Source of the DNA: Capitulum mitella
Taxonomy: Eukaryota > Arthropoda > Thecostraca > Pollicipedomorpha > Pollicipedidae
Reading direction: 5' to 3'
NCBI GenBank assembly: GCA_030062745.1
Contig: CP099851.1
Coordinates: 5,147,661 to 5,211,660 of the forward strand
Length of the DNA stretch: 64,000 nucleotides
Shown here: positions 12,701-27,300 of the stretch, one piece after another
Numbering within the stretch: position 1 is the stretch's first letter
Layout: every line of letters begins with the position of its first letter
Notes under the pieces: model-generated
Database searches by the model: none
What the model was told of the DNA's origin: nothing
What the model saw: only the letters and a program-made list of their open reading frames with translations
Translations under genes and position numbers: made by a program

Positions 12701-15395
12701 AAGGCATACACGGTAAGAGACAGCCAACAAAGCGAAAGGTGGGGGGAGATAGCGAGCAAAGAAAGACGGCCGACGGCCGTAAGCCGGCGGACGCAGCCCT
12801 CGGACCGCGTCCGGGATTCCTCTCCCCCGCTGTTCCGGATTCCTGAGGCTGCGAGAACGGCCGCGCGCCGGCCAGGTCGCCGACTTCCTGTCGCCGCCCG
12901 GCCCCGATCAGCGGCCCATCAGCGCCGGCTGCCCGCGGCGCCGTCGCAGTGTATCCGGGCCGGACCGCCGGCGCCGGACGGCACACGGCCCGGCTGGCGT
13001 CGGCCGCGGCCGCCGCCGCCGTCGGCTCCTGCACCAACGTTACTCAACGATTCGCCCGGCGGAGGCGGGCCGGTGGTTCCAGGCAGTCCACCAGGGACCG
13101 CGAACGGTCCGGCGGCGGACCGGCCCTGCCCGGACCAGGGGCCGGAGACCGTCCTATGGCGGACCGGGGAAGGGCCATCCAGCGCACCGGCGACGAACGG
13201 ACGCGACCGGCAAAAATCGTACGCAAGCCTTGACGGCAGCCATGAGAACCGATCAACGCGTCGCCCTCGACATCGAATACTAAAACCCACACCCGGCGAC
13301 AGGAACTCCGCAAGAGGCGGGGGAGGCCGCCCAGGAGATGGGAGGAGACTCTCGAGCCGGCGACATCCCCCACCCAGCCGGTTACAGCCGCTATGATTTC
13401 ATAATGAGCGCGACGAAAATCGATGTTCCAGAGCCGCGCCGGCCGGCGGAGGCCAGAGAGGGGAGAGCGGTGGTCTGGCGGCCGGGGGACCGGAGGGGGA
13501 CGGTGGGGGGGGGGGACGGCGGAGGGGACGCCGACGCTGGCTCGGGCCACGACGCCGCAGATCGCCAGCCGGCGGCGGGGACCACAAGATGACGCGGCGC
13601 CGGCCTGCGCGGCGGAGTGGGTCAGGCCGCAGCCGTGGGCCCCTGACGCTGGCGAGGGACCCTGACGCTGGCGCGGGACCCTGACGCTGGCGAGGGCCCC
13701 TGACGCTGGCGCGGGACCCTGACGCTGGCGCGGGACCCTGACGCTGGCGAGGGCCCCTGACGCTGGCGCGGGACCCTGACGCTGGCGCGGGACCCTGACG
13801 CTGGCGAGGGCCCCTGACGCTGGCGCGGGACCCTGACGCTGGCGAGGGCCCCTGACGCTGGCGAGGGACCCTGGCGTGGGAGCCGGACGCTCGTTCTGGG
13901 TCCGGTCACGGCGCACGCCACGACTGTCGCGTCCAGCATGAAGTGGACAGTGAGGCGGGCCCACTCGCCGGCCCGAGACACGATGCCCCAGCCGGCGAGA
14001 CACGGACATGTGGGGCGTGTCGGGTCTTGCGGCCGCCGACTCCGGGCCGGCAGGTGGCCGGCACGTGGATCACAAATCACGCCGGGCCTCATGGAAATCA
14101 GGTTTCCAGCTCAAACGACTGCTGACAGCCGCTGATGATGCAGGCCTTCTCGACGCGATAGATCATAAAGCGAGCCAGTCAGTCGGCGATGGAACTGACA
14201 AATGATACCAATACCTTCCGAATTGAAATCTTGAATAATGAAATCGAATTGAGCGGCAGTAAATAGATAGTCGTGATGATTTTGCAATGTATTAAGAAGT
14301 TTCGGGACGATCTGCAGCGCTTTTATTAATTCTGGAAGTTTGAGGCCTGGTTTTTTTCACTAGCCTAACTCGCCGCGACGACAAGTCTTGTCTGACCGTC
14401 TGGTTTGGCCAACTTTAAGCCCGACCATATGGTCGAAACAATTCGGCCTCGTCTGCCCGTCGGGTGCGGACGGTCCCGCCCAGTCTGAAACTACGGCCGA
14501 GTCGTCCGGTCTGACCGACTCAGTGCAGTCGGACCGGACCGTTCGGCGCGCCCGTCTGGTTCGCAAGGCCGCCAGACTATCCGCGCTGTGACGTCACGCT
14601 TCCGGTCGGCGTCACCGTCTCGCGGCCGGCCATTAGCCCAATTGGACATAAATTTTGTTGCCGAGAGTGCCGCCGGCACGCGTCGACCGGCTGCCGGCCG
14701 GGCAGGGGCGCCGCCGACGCGACGCGACGGCGCAGCGTCCGAGCCGAGCCGGGCCAACGCGCGGCGTCCGCACCACCCTCCGACAGAGATAAACGATCAT
14801 CGACCACCGCCGGCGACTCTGTTCTGTGCCGTCCGGCGGCAGCTCCCCGTGACGGCGGCGCCTCTGGCGGTGCCACCTGCTCGGGGGACCGCAGCCGCCG
14901 CGGCTGGCTCGCGGCGTCCGGGCGCGCGCCGGCGGCCGCCGGCCGGGACGCTGACAAATGGCCGCCGGCCGCCGCTGATGAGCCCCGATCGAGTTACGGC
15001 GGCGACACCGGAGCCGGCGCGGCCGGAGGTCGGCGGCGAACCGCCGATCGGCCGGCCGGCCGGGCGGGGCCGCGCCGCCCGTCGGCCGCCGCCGCCGGCG
15101 GAGCGGCCGCGTCGTATCCGCTTCGCCGGCCGGCGGCGCTCACCTCCGCCTATCCGGGGTCAGTCGGCGAACGCCGCAGCCGCCGCGGAAACAAAGGCGG
15201 CGCGGCCATTCATCAGGCGCGGGTTAACCTCGCCGGTGGCGGCGGCGCCGGCGCCGCCTGGCCGTCGGCGGCCGCCAGTTTCGGGCGCGCCCGGTCGTCA
15301 GCGTGTTTACCTATCCGCCGGCCGGCGGCGGGGGGTGGCGAGACGAGGGTCCTCCGGCGGCGGCGGCGCTCCGCCGGCCGGCGACGGCGACGCCG

Positions 15396-15426
<31 letters not shown>

Positions 15427-18400
15427 ATCAATACGGCAAAGTGCCGCCGGCCGGGCGGCGTCGGCCGGCTGCAGTGCAATAGCCGGCGGCGCCGGTCGGG
15501 CGGCCGGCTCACGGGAGGGGAACCGCCCAGGGCTGCCCTCGGGGCCGCCCCGGCCGCCAGGGTCCAGTCACCGGCGCTACCAGCACGGTCGGAGCGCCTG
15601 TACGGAATACAGCCGCGGGTCCGGGGGAGAAGACCGTCGAAGCGCGTACGTGGGAGACCCGACGAGGGAAGGATCAAGAGAGATACAGTGAAGACGTGCC
15701 CGAGTGTCCAGAAGAAGGAGAAATTTCCCAGGCCGAGGAAAAGGGAGGAAGAACAGAAATTCGCGCGGGACCAATACGTGATTCATCGGAAGTGTTCGGA
15801 ATGGACCCAAGAACAGAAATGAACGGAATTTAGAACCAAATTTGACCAGACTTTAACCAGACCATGCATGATAGATTTCGCAGTAAAATGAGCCATTTTT
15901 ACGCCAACAGCTACATCAGTGCGCGAAGGTAAAGCAAATTAAGCGCAGTCTAGAAGTAACCAACATAAACATCAAGTGTTTGTTTGTTCCCGACAGTGGC
16001 AAGAATACGGTGACAACCTAAGTGCACGATGAGTCAGAATTAAATAACTCGTCCGCAGACATGCAGGCAGAAATAGACAGCGCTCGCTGCTAATATTCCG
16101 TCTCGGCATTACAACGACCGTGCTAGAAAAATAAACAACGACATTCTGACGGGTGTAATAAACAGCTCTGTTTCCTATCAACGTCAATTTACCGAGCCGT
16201 TTCATGCTTATGGCATGAAGAAAGCGGAAGTGTTGATCATGGCTGTAACAAGGCTGGCCGAGGCCCATTCCTCCGTGGCTCGCGTCAACATTTGCCCAGC
16301 TCTGGCCTCCGTTCCGGCCTACTCCTTAGCTCCACCTCTGGCCCCAGCTCTGCCCCCAGCCCCAGCCCAGTCCCAGCCCCAGCTCCAGACCCGGTTCTAG
16401 CCTAGCTCCAGCCTCAGTGTAAGCCCTGAAGATCTACCCACAGTGCTCGAAGGACACTCGCTCCAGCTCCAGTCCCCGTTCCAGCCCCAGCTCCGTCCGC
16501 AGCTCCGTCCGCAGACCGCGCCTCAGCTCGGGCTCGGGCGGCTCGAGTTCACCGGCTGACGGCCAAATCCGTGCTCTGGGCCGGCGGCCGAGACGATCCA
16601 TAAACCGCCGCCGTCCGAGCGAACCGGTGCAGAGCGCGCCAGCCGAGCGCTGCCGTCCACCGGAGCATCGGCCGGCGCCGAGAGAACGACCGAGAAGCAC
16701 CGGCAGACCGACCGGGTCATCGGCAGACACAACGGAGCACCGGTAGACACACCGGAGCACCGGAAGGCAGACGACCGGAGCACCGGCAGACACACCGGAG
16801 CGCCGGAAGGCGCACCAGAGCACCGTCATATCGAACGGAACACCGATAAGTACAATGGAGCACGGACAGACTAGGCGGACCACAGGCAGATCCACCGGAG
16901 TACCGGCAGACCCATCAGAGCACTGTCGGATCCATCGGAGCACCGGCAGATGCGCCAGGGCACGGACGGACCGAAGGACGACAGACGGGCAAAACCGGCG
17001 CACGGGTGTAAAAAACTGAAGCATGACAGACTCACCAGAACACGGCCAAACTCCAGGGAATGAGAGCAGATTGACCAGAGCACGACTGGATCCACCGTAG
17101 CACGGACAGACCGACCGGAGAAAGGGCAGACGCACCAGAGTACGGTAACTTTGCCGGAAATCATGGTAACAGACAGAGCTGTTGTTGTCGCGAGCATGGA
17201 GGGAACGTAGCAGGAATAAAACAAAACAAAGGTCCGGAACACGCCCGCAGGCATCACAGAAAACAGCAGAGGGCACCTCCACATCGCCTTGAGTGCAAAC
17301 TGGATAAAAAGGCAGCAGGGAAAAATACATACCGTTCCCACAATACGTACGGTCCCCACTACGGATGGAGGTGTTATTTTCTTACGCTGAAAGGCACCAC
17401 AAAATGGGTGCTCCAAAAACATTTTGTGCTCCAAAACTTCGATCCAGTGCATCCATCAAAAATCTACGTTATAACCATGTTGGCAAATTCTAACTCTGCA
17501 AGCAAATGACTATCTCCATTCAGTACGAAGCAGGTAGGTCGTCATAACTAACTTACACCAAGAACGCCAACTTAAACCAGTGTTACTGTTTGCAAAATTC
17601 TGTAATTCAAAAGAAAAAAAATTGCTCCGACACCAAGAACAAAAACCAAACTTCCAGCCCCGGTTCCCATTCAGCGGGGAGCACAGCCGCAGCACCTCCC
17701 CCCCCCCCCCCGACTGCCTCCCAGACCCCGCACGGCAGACGGCCGGCAGGAGTAAATCAATGACCTCGTCTGGCCACCTGCCTCTGAGGCCAGGATCCAT
17801 TAACCCCCCCCCCCCGGGGGCGGCCCGCCGGCGGAGGGCGCGCGGTCTCGGCGAGACACTCACCAGTGCAGGTGGTTCTCGATCATCGAGATCATGGCGT
17901 GGCTGAGCGTCTTCTGCTCGGGCGTCAGCGCCGCGTCCAGGTCCTTGTCGAACTTGGTCGATAGCTCCTTGACGATGAAGGACGAGTCGGAGATCTCCTC
18001 GCCGTTGAGCTCGACGAACGGCAGCTGGCCCTTCTTCGACCGCAGCTTCATCCGGTGGTCCACGTTCTGCGAAAGCGGCGAGGGAAACCTCACTCGGAGC
18101 CGCAGGAGATTGGGCTCTCCTAGATCACGGATTGCCGTTTATTGCGCCGCGGCGTCCGCGAGACTCACGCCACTGAGTGCTGCTGTGTTACCGAACTCCA
18201 TTAAGTTCGCCGCCTTTCCCGGCAGCCGGCAACGACATGAAAAATGCGCCCTTCCAAGAGCCATTCACGCGGACGCTCAGCGATTTTCGCGAAGTGCACC
18301 GGGTCTGTAACACTGCCCCATAGCCAAGTAGGCTGCTGCAGCAGTTCGGGCAAATTGGTCACGCCGCCCAGCGAATCAGCAACGCTCCATATTTACGTGC

Positions 18401-21268
18401 GTGGGAACGCTACAGCGCTTTCGTATTTCCACCGAGCCATGCTTTATGGCCGCGGATTACTGACGGGGAAACGTCGTTACAGCAGCTGCTTTCATTTGGC
18501 CGGCATCACTCGAAAACTGGAGCGCGCAGACATAGATATCCGGGTAAAGGACAGCAGAGTTCAACGTCATGAGAAAGGAAATGAACGCTCAGATTGTCTT
18601 ACTGACGAACGTACTTTTTCATTTTACATATATCTTATTTTAAACATCTTCTGTATACATTTCATTACAATTATTTTATTTTGTACATTCCAGTAAGTTA
18701 ACGTGGCATTTCAAAACCGATATTTTCAAGAGTCCGTAAAAAAGGCCGACTCACTGACCCGGCCGAGAAGACTCAATCGTTTGGCGCAGCCAGCCGGAAC
18801 TGGGCACTTCCGGCCGCGAGGTGGGCTGGTCCGCCGCAGGATCACCAGGCGGCCTGACGTTAAATGTAACAATAAAAATGATCTCGGCTGCATTCGATCC
18901 TGTCCTTCCTTCCAATCGTCAGAGGTAAGGACGATAGCAATGTGCTGACAGTGAAAATAACAATTGCAGCAAATACGTACCGTCGCAAACCATCGTAATC
19001 TTCTTTCGACACTGGGCCTGGTCACCTGCCAAGTGATGGCTGTGTTCTAACGAACAGACACCGACGACGTCGATCAAAACATGATACGGACTCGGCGTTT
19101 AGGTTTAATTTTCAACAGACAAATCAGCAGCAGTACATCAAAGTCAACCGATTCAATCGCTAAATTCAATCCCTACGGCATATTTCACCATCCTATCAAT
19201 CTCTGTCGTCGGCAGCAGAGACCGTAGAGGGCGGAGGGCGGGCCTGTGCCGGGGCTGTGACAGGACGGGGGAGGGACAGGGGCTGCGGTACTACACGGTG
19301 GCACCGTTCGTGTACACAGGCCAGGAAATGGAGCACGTGACGAGCCGACCTCCATCATTAGACCACCGGCAGTGACTGATAACCATCATACGCGACTGCC
19401 GCTTCGCTGGGTTGCATGTTAAAACGCTCGGCGCTGTTTGCGGGCGTTGAAATGGCGGGATTCCAGCGAACGATTCGAACAAGAAATTGTCAACTTTGCT
19501 GTCATCAGTGCCATTGTATCATTGACGTGACGTTGCTTAATCGCCGATGCTATGTCAACGCTCCCTATTGCCGTCCAGCGCCAACGATGAAATAGAAGCA
19601 AATAAATGAAACATTACGTGGATGACATGATCTTAAGCCGAACCAAGCCCGCCTGCAGATTCCACGCGCTTGACCCCACGTTCTCGGCACCGCAGCTCGA
19701 GTCGCGACCGTTAGCTGCGTCACTGCGAGCAACTGCACGAGCGGGAGACAAAAAGCACGTGCACAGTCTCCACCGGCGTCAATGTCGACTAGCTGTCCCG
19801 GAAGCATTCCCAGCCGACTGAGAAGAGTCCAGCCAGCAGTGCGCGCCGCAGAAAACATCGCAAAAACGGAGTCCCAGTCGGCTAATGCGCCGGTCTCTGC
19901 CGCGGAGGACGCGGCGGCCAGGCCGGCAAAAAACTTAGCAACAGATGCAGCTTCCAAACAAGCCGGCGGCGTTTTTGTGCGCCTCGTTCGCCGCGTGCGC
20001 CAAATTGGGTCGCTGCATCCTCCGAGATGCGGCTGATTGCCCGCAGCGTCCGCGAATACGGCCGAAACCGGACAGGGTTTTCGTTCCCGTCCGTAGTTCA
20101 CAGACATGCCCACAGCGGCGCTGCTGGAAGACGCAGAGGATCTTTGTTTGGGGTCCGCGCACGAACTCAGTGCAACATCGCTTCAATGTCGATGTTCCAC
20201 GCGATGCGCACCCACCCGCCTTTGTGGTGATCGCTCATCCCTCTTCCTCTTTCATTGTGCGTCACGCAAACGCCCAAAACCACCGCAGCAAGGCAAACAC
20301 GGCGCACGCACGCGGCCCCGCCGCGCAATCCGGGACGCGGCGGCCGTTTTTTTCGCCCGTCATCCCGTCATCGCCCCGGACCGTCCCCCTCCCCCGCCTG
20401 CCCCGGCCGAGCGGCCGGACCGCGCGCCAAACTGTTTGAACGGTCCGGTCCGGTCCGGTCCGGGCCGGGCCGGGCCGCCGGCTCCGCCCGTAATTGGCCG
20501 GTCGGCGCGGCCGGCTGGGAAGGGAAGTCGTCACGGACCCGCGTGCCCGGCTCTGCCGCTGGGCGCTAATCGCGCTGTTGGCCCGGCCGCCGGCCGGGGG
20601 GGGGGGCGGCGGCAGGTGCGGGCGGCGGGCGCAGCGCCGGCCGGGTTCGATTGTGCGCCCGTCAGAGGGTGAGCGCGATGTATGGGGCCGTCATGACAGG
20701 CGCGATACGGCTCGGCCCGCTGTCAGGGCCGATACAGCGCAGCCAGGACGGCGTAGGCCAATTTGTCGTCCGCCGCTGGATTGAGGATGGAGCGTGACCA
20801 GAGCAGCGACAGCCCAACAGAGCGGCGACAGCCCAACAGAGCGGCGACAAACCAACAGAGCGGCGACAGCCCAACAGAGCGGCGACAGCCCAACAGAGCG
20901 GCGACAGACCACCAGAGCGGCGACAGTCTAATTGAGCGGCAACAGTCTTATAGAGCGGCGACAGTCCAACAGAGCGGCGACAGCACAACACAGCGATGAC
21001 AGTCCAAGAGAGCGGAGACAGCCAACGAAAACTGCAGTAGTGGGAGCAGACCACGTCCTACAAAGTTCAGTATTTCCTCTACAGTATTTGATTATTAGTG
21101 TTTCAAAGCGCATCAGCTACGAATCAGTTTCCATGCCTCAAAACCGTCCTTGCCATCGTCACATGCAGCACGAAAACCCATGCACCCTCTGACTCGAGTT
21201 CCCGTATTCCTGCACGTTTTCCGCGCCCCGGCAGTCGGGCTGCTTCGTCACCGGCCGAGGCGGCGGCT

Positions 21269-21308
<40 letters not shown>

Positions 21309-24300
21309 TCCCGGCCGGCCAGCCGCCGCCCGCGGGCGCCGCGTGGAAGCGCCGCCGCCGACAGCGGAAGGCCGCGTTGACCCAGGTCGCCGGCCGGCCG
21401 CGCTCCGCCCGCCACAGGACGCGCGGCACAGATAGCGCCGCCTCGCGCCGGCGGCGCGGTCGCGGCCGTGACTCACGGGCCGCCGCGGCACCGGACGACG
21501 GGTGATCCCGGGCCGCCGCAGGACAACACCGCACCGGCGGAGCCCAGTCGAGGGGAATGCAAGCCGCGCCGCCGGCCCGCCGACGTCGCAGGGTCGGCGG
21601 CGGCGGCGGCGCGCCGAGACGCCCGCCGCCCGTCATTACCCAGCTAACGGAAATGATTGCCACTTCCGGTGGGGCGCGCGCGGCGGCGGCGGCGGCGGCA
21701 GACGCCGGCCGTGGGAGCCCGGCCGCCTTTTAAGCCAATTTCGGCCGTGGAAACCGACGCGCGGCGCCGCGTGAGAGCGCGGCCGCCGGCCGCCGGCAGC
21801 GCCGGAGTCCTGCTGGATATCGATAACGGATTGGTGGTGATCGATGACAGCTGGCCCCGGGGCTCCGCGCGACGACGAATTGAAAGCCAGACGGACGGCG
21901 CGGACGGGCGGCGTCGATCGCTTTTGTGCCCTAGTTTTAGACCGTGAGCTCCGAGGATAAACGGCATTCATTGGGACCCGATAAACGGTTTTATTCCTGC
22001 TGCAGCTCCGCGTAACGATAGGACCCAAGCCTATTCTTCGGGCTCAGGAAATCGTCCGCCGAAACATACGCTTAATAGCCCTGAGGAGCCCGACGTCCCG
22101 GCGGCCAGAGACCCGAGACGTATCGACGTCGGCGGACAGAGGTATCGATGTCGGCGCCTTTTCACGCTCGGCCGCCGGACGAAGACGCTCGCCGGCGACG
22201 GCCAGAACAATGGCGCGGACACAATGCGGCGCAGGAAGCGCGTCCGCGGCGGCGGACGGCGCGGCGGAGGCGGCATTCGCGGCGCGCCGCCGACAATCGG
22301 CCGGGACTCCGGCGGCGCGGCCGAGCGGCAGACAATGCCGGCCAGGTCGCCGGCCGCGTCGCCATCCGGCCGGCCGCCGCGGGTCAGACGAGTGACGTCA
22401 CAGGCCCCAGGAGTGACGTCATAAGACTGAGGACCGACGTCTCACGTCAGATGACTGAAGTCGCGGGTCAGGCGATTGACGTTACGCGTCCCGAGGACTG
22501 ACGTCGCAAATGGACTGATATCATGGGTCTACAGACTAACGCCGAAGGTCCGAGGAGTGACGTCACAGGTCTGCAGACTGACGTCGCAGGTCTGCGAATC
22601 GGTGCCGACGAACCGTTGACGCGGCGACGGACTGGTGCTCCCGAAGAGGACAGCATGCATCCGCAATTAATCGCAACCGAAGCAGGGCTTATCAGACTTA
22701 CGAGTGACCGACTGATGACGGCCTACCGACTTGCCGTGCGGTTCGACCGACGGCCGTTCCTTCAGGTTAATCCGCAAACAAACGAAGCGGCCATGCATCC
22801 CCTGATCGGATCCGGAACAGATCCGGATCCAGACGGTGCGTAAAGACCTGAAGAGGGTTCAGCGCGCGATCGGCTCGCCAAGTGACCCTCGAAGCCTCCT
22901 CCGACAGATCAGGCAAGCACTCGGGAGAGGACTTGATATTCTCGCGCTACTCAGGCGTCAGACCACAGCAAGACGGGGCCTCCGGAGCCAGTGTTCGGTT
23001 CAGTCGTTCGGCTACCGGGGAGATTCAGTGGCCGCACAGCTCCGACCAGACTTGTGCCGTATCAAATACCACAAACCACTGAACCGCAGCAGGCGTGAGG
23101 AAACACGACCAGCCCGACCGGCCCGGCCGGAGCGGACCGGACTGCGCTGACCCTTGGATCTTGTCCGGACCGGGGCGGAGAACGGAGGGCAGCGGAGGGG
23201 GAGGGGGCTGGTGCACGCGCCCCGGGCGGACGGCGTGACGAAAACCAGCGGCGGCGTCACGGCGCAGCGGTAAACAGCGCGTCACGCGGCCGTCACGGGG
23301 CCGGCGTTAGTCAGCGGCGCGCGGGAGGCCTGACTCACTGGCGGCGGCGAGAGGGCCGCGGGCGGAGACAGGACCGACTCACGCGGGAGACAGAGAGACA
23401 GCAGGACAGCGAACCGACCTCAGAGCTAGCTTTGGCAACCTCGCGATGGCTCAGCACCAAGAGCTTCACCTCCCTCCGGCCCGGAGAGGCCGATGATCTC
23501 ACGAGCAGACGGATAGCTTATCTGGACGTCTTTCATCGTCGCGACCCCCGGAGAGCAAGACGGCCGGATGCCTGGTGCAGTGGTCATCTACAGCTGGACA
23601 AATGACCTCCGACAGCCGGCCGTTCCTTCGCGCTCAGTCATGCCAGATGTTCTGAGCGATCTCTTGAGCACGCAGGTCGCCGACCTTGCAGGCGACCCAG
23701 CTGCCCTGCAGCTGGCCAGCCTCGGTGGAACGGGAGATAAATCACATGCAGACCAGCTCGGAAGTGCCAACGCCACGGAGAGGCGATGCGAAAGATAGCG
23801 AAGGGGTGAGGGTCCGCGAGAAAGCCCATCATTGTGAGCGTCCCGCCCGGCTGTTTACAAAAGATAAGGGACGTAAATCAATTGCTCAAAAGGCGAGCGT
23901 GAGCGGAACGCGAAGTCGGCGTCAGGATTTATTGCGGGGGGTGAACGTCCCGGCAGGCGGGAGGCGGCAGTCGGGCCTAACTGCCCGGCACCGCACGACT
24001 TCGGCAGCCGCCTGCGCGGCTCTCCGCGCTGCCGGGCCGCCGGTTGATTGAATTAGCCAGAACCGGCGGCGGAGAACGGCCGTCTCCAGGCGGCGCCGGC
24101 AGACGGCCGGCGGCGGCCGCCGGCTGCACGGGGGAGCCGGCGGCGGCGGCGGCGGTGGCGGCGGCCGCCGGCTGCGCGGGGGAGCCGGCGGCGGCTGCGC
24201 TGCGGCGGCGGCCGGACGGCGCCTACCGGTCTCAGGACGGCCGCACGGCGTCTCCCGGTCCCGGGCCGCTGTCCGGGCTGCCGGCCACCCCGTCCAGCGC

Positions 24301-27300
24301 CCCCGCCGCCCCGTCAGCCCGTTCCAGAACAATGCCCCGCTCAGTCCGACCGCTGCAGATGCCAGACGTGCCGGGCAGCGGCCCTCGCTCCGGCCGATCA
24401 CAGTCTGCACTCGGCGCCGGGCGGCCGGGGGGGGGGGGACGTGACCCCTCCCCGTCAGAGTCCGCCTGGGTTCGCACTAAAAACACGAGCCCGCCGACAG
24501 AGAGCGGCGCCGCTATCTCGGCTCTGCAGCGGCCGGCGTCATTAGCGTTCGAGCCTGCCAAACTCGCTGAAAGGAAGGCAAGCCGACCGTGCCGTCGGGC
24601 ATGACGGGAAAATTCTCGACCCGGCAGAAGGGAACACGAAGAATCGTTTCGTGCCCTGTGCTTTCGCGTTGCTTCCAGAAAAGTGCGAGGTCACGGGTTC
24701 TCCAAATGGCTCGGAACCCCAGCGGACCGCGGGTGAAGTGCAACGTTTGAGGCATTTGCCGCCCAGCCTGGCCAACCACACCAACACCCCAGCAAAGGGC
24801 TGCGCTACTGCATTAGCAGACTGACAGTCCACAAGACATCCCGCCATCGAACCACCAGAGCAAACGACCGCCAGAGCAGACGACCACGAGACCATCAGAC
24901 CGGCCGACGTGCGGACAGACAGCGCGCCGCAGCCGGAGCCGACGGCCGACCGAGCAGTGCCGAGGCCGGCTGACCCACGTGACGCCAACGGACTGGCCGT
25001 CACGCGCGTGACGCGCGGCGGCGGACAGAGCGGGCGGCGCCGCGCCCGCCGGCCTGACGCAACGGCGAGGCGTGCCGACGGGGCGCACCAAACGCGACCG
25101 TCCAGAGTCCAGAAAAAGGCCGCCGCCGCCGCGCGTCACGCCACCCCGTCACCGCACGTGGCGGGCGGACCGCCGCCGCGCGTCACGTGCCGCGCGGGTC
25201 AGCGCACGCGCGCGCACGTGCAGCGTCCAGACGCGGCCGCGAGACGTGCGTGCAGGTTTGCAGCGGCCGGGCATGTAAAGGCGGCGGCGCCGACCCGCAA
25301 ATCAGTGTCTGCATAAAACGGCGCGCAGCCCGCCGCCTCCGGGGCCTGTGAGCGGCCGCCGTCGCCGTCCGGCCAGGTTCGACGAACCTCCGGCGACCCC
25401 CGGCCGGCGGCGGCGACCCAGCCGGGTCCCCGGCCGCCTGCGCCGCCGCCGCCGCCGCCGCGCGGACCGCACGGAAACGGCGCCACGCGAGTTTTCACCG
25501 CAAAATCGTCGGCGAGCGCTGCCGGCGCCAGGCGAAGTTGACGCGCGCCTCGGACGTCGGGCCGGCTGTGTCGGAGGTTCTCGGAGGTCACGTCGACGAG
25601 TCGGGACGGTTCCAGCGCCACCCCGCCATCCATCAGGCGGTAATTGACGTAATTGAGCGATGCGCCGCGGCCGGGCGCGGCCCGCGGAACACGAAAATCT
25701 CCCAAAGTGGTATACGCGGGGAGGGCCGGCAATCAGGAGCCACTCGCTGGAAATGGTCACATCGGAAGGAACAACGGCCGTCACTGGGTACAGTCGACAT
25801 TAAAATTGATTCGGCAAAATATAGAATTTTGACAGGCTAGGTAAAAACTGCCCTTTACCAGGACATTTTGACGGACTTCAGTCACAAAATGCAACGCATA
25901 GAGTTCGGCGCTTTCGTGCGCGATTTCAGAAGTGAGCAGCTTCTGTTTTCAGTTTCGTTTCGACAGTTTCGTGCAGTACCATAAACGCAGCACCAACAGC
26001 TCGAATTGCCCAAACTCCATTAGAAACCACTTTGCTGCAAACCCTGCTAAAATGCCTGGGGCCACCATCACCACCTGGGATGGCTATCGGACGTTTTTAG
26101 GTAATTAAAGTAATGACAGCGCTCGGCAATTATGAGCTGAAAGAAAACCGCCATCAAAATTAGATTTTCGGGGATGACCTGCCATGTCATATCACGTTAC
26201 CTGAAGTAATTTCCAAACAGTTGCGGCCATTTTAGCCGCACACAAATTATTCAAACCCGTTTCGTACTCGTAGAGCCTTCATTACCACGGAAATTGGCTT
26301 TTCCTCCAAATACGGCAACATGCCCAGGTAAACCTGGCCGTTCCTGGATCCGAAGAGGGCTCAATCACCACTGATGATATCGGGATTCAGTCTGTCGACG
26401 AGGAAGATTCCGGCGCCCGGCGGAAGCCGTGAGTCAGCGGCCGGCCGTACAAGGCCGGGAGCCGCCCCGACTCACCGCCTGACCATTTACCCGGCCACGG
26501 ATCACGACTGAGTCAGCGCATCACGGGCCTTATCACGCTCGCCGCCGGCGCTGTGAGCCCTGTCCAAACAGGTCGGCCTGATCTGTCTGTGTGCCCGCAG
26601 GGCCACTCATCAAGGCCTCCCTGGGCTGGTCCGTCAACAGACGCGGCCACTAATCCCCATCCGATTGGAAATTCTGACAAGGGTGTCATGAGGCTCCGTC
26701 ATAACCCGCTATCGTTCAGTGAGTGGAACTTCTGATTCGCAGTGCGACGACGCAGCAGAATAAACGCTGTGACGACTGCCGCCATGAACAACATGAGTCG
26801 TCTGATTTCGCTGTCTTACAGAGCACAGGTGCCGACGCGGCACAACGTTGCCACACGCGGCAACGTCAACGGCAAACAGTTCTTCCCCACTCTATTTATA
26901 ATTCGACGCCTCGCAAGCATACCAGCATGTCCCATCAATCCTTCAAGATACAATGAAATCGCGCCAGCGCAGGGATGAAAATCAGATTTGGAAAAATACG
27001 TGTAATACAAAGCCAAACCGTGCCCATTTCGAACACCGTTGCCAAAAATAACGCGTGTTTGGAGTACTTTAATGTTTTTTGCCTGTAGTTTACTTATTTG
27101 AGTGACACACTAATAACTGTTAACAAAAACTAGCTGGCCGGAAGAGCTTTAAGTCAAACATAGCCCGATCAACGTCCCTGGGCCAAAATAAGTCGCCAGG
27201 GACGTGCCAGGCGACGTCTGAGTAATATTTCAAACGAGAGTGGAATAATTCGTCTACTGAGTGTGCCAGGTCGTCAACTGACAGTGTCAGGGACGCAGAA

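Noticed and set aside
12164-13396. 410-codon open frame on the plus strand
   Set aside because: It lies in about 70% GC DNA where stop codons are rare. Other frames on both strands are also open, and the translation is Arg/Ala/Pro/Gly composition without a domain.
13044-14009. 321-codon minus-strand frame
   Set aside because: Mostly translation of the 19-bp minisatellite and GC-rich flanks.
14588-15691. 367-codon open frame on the plus strand
   Set aside because: Same compositional effect, with (GCC)n runs and no recognisable domain or splice context.
16434-17330. 298-codon minus-strand frame
   Set aside because: Translation of the 20-bp minisatellite, whose unit lacks stops in that frame.
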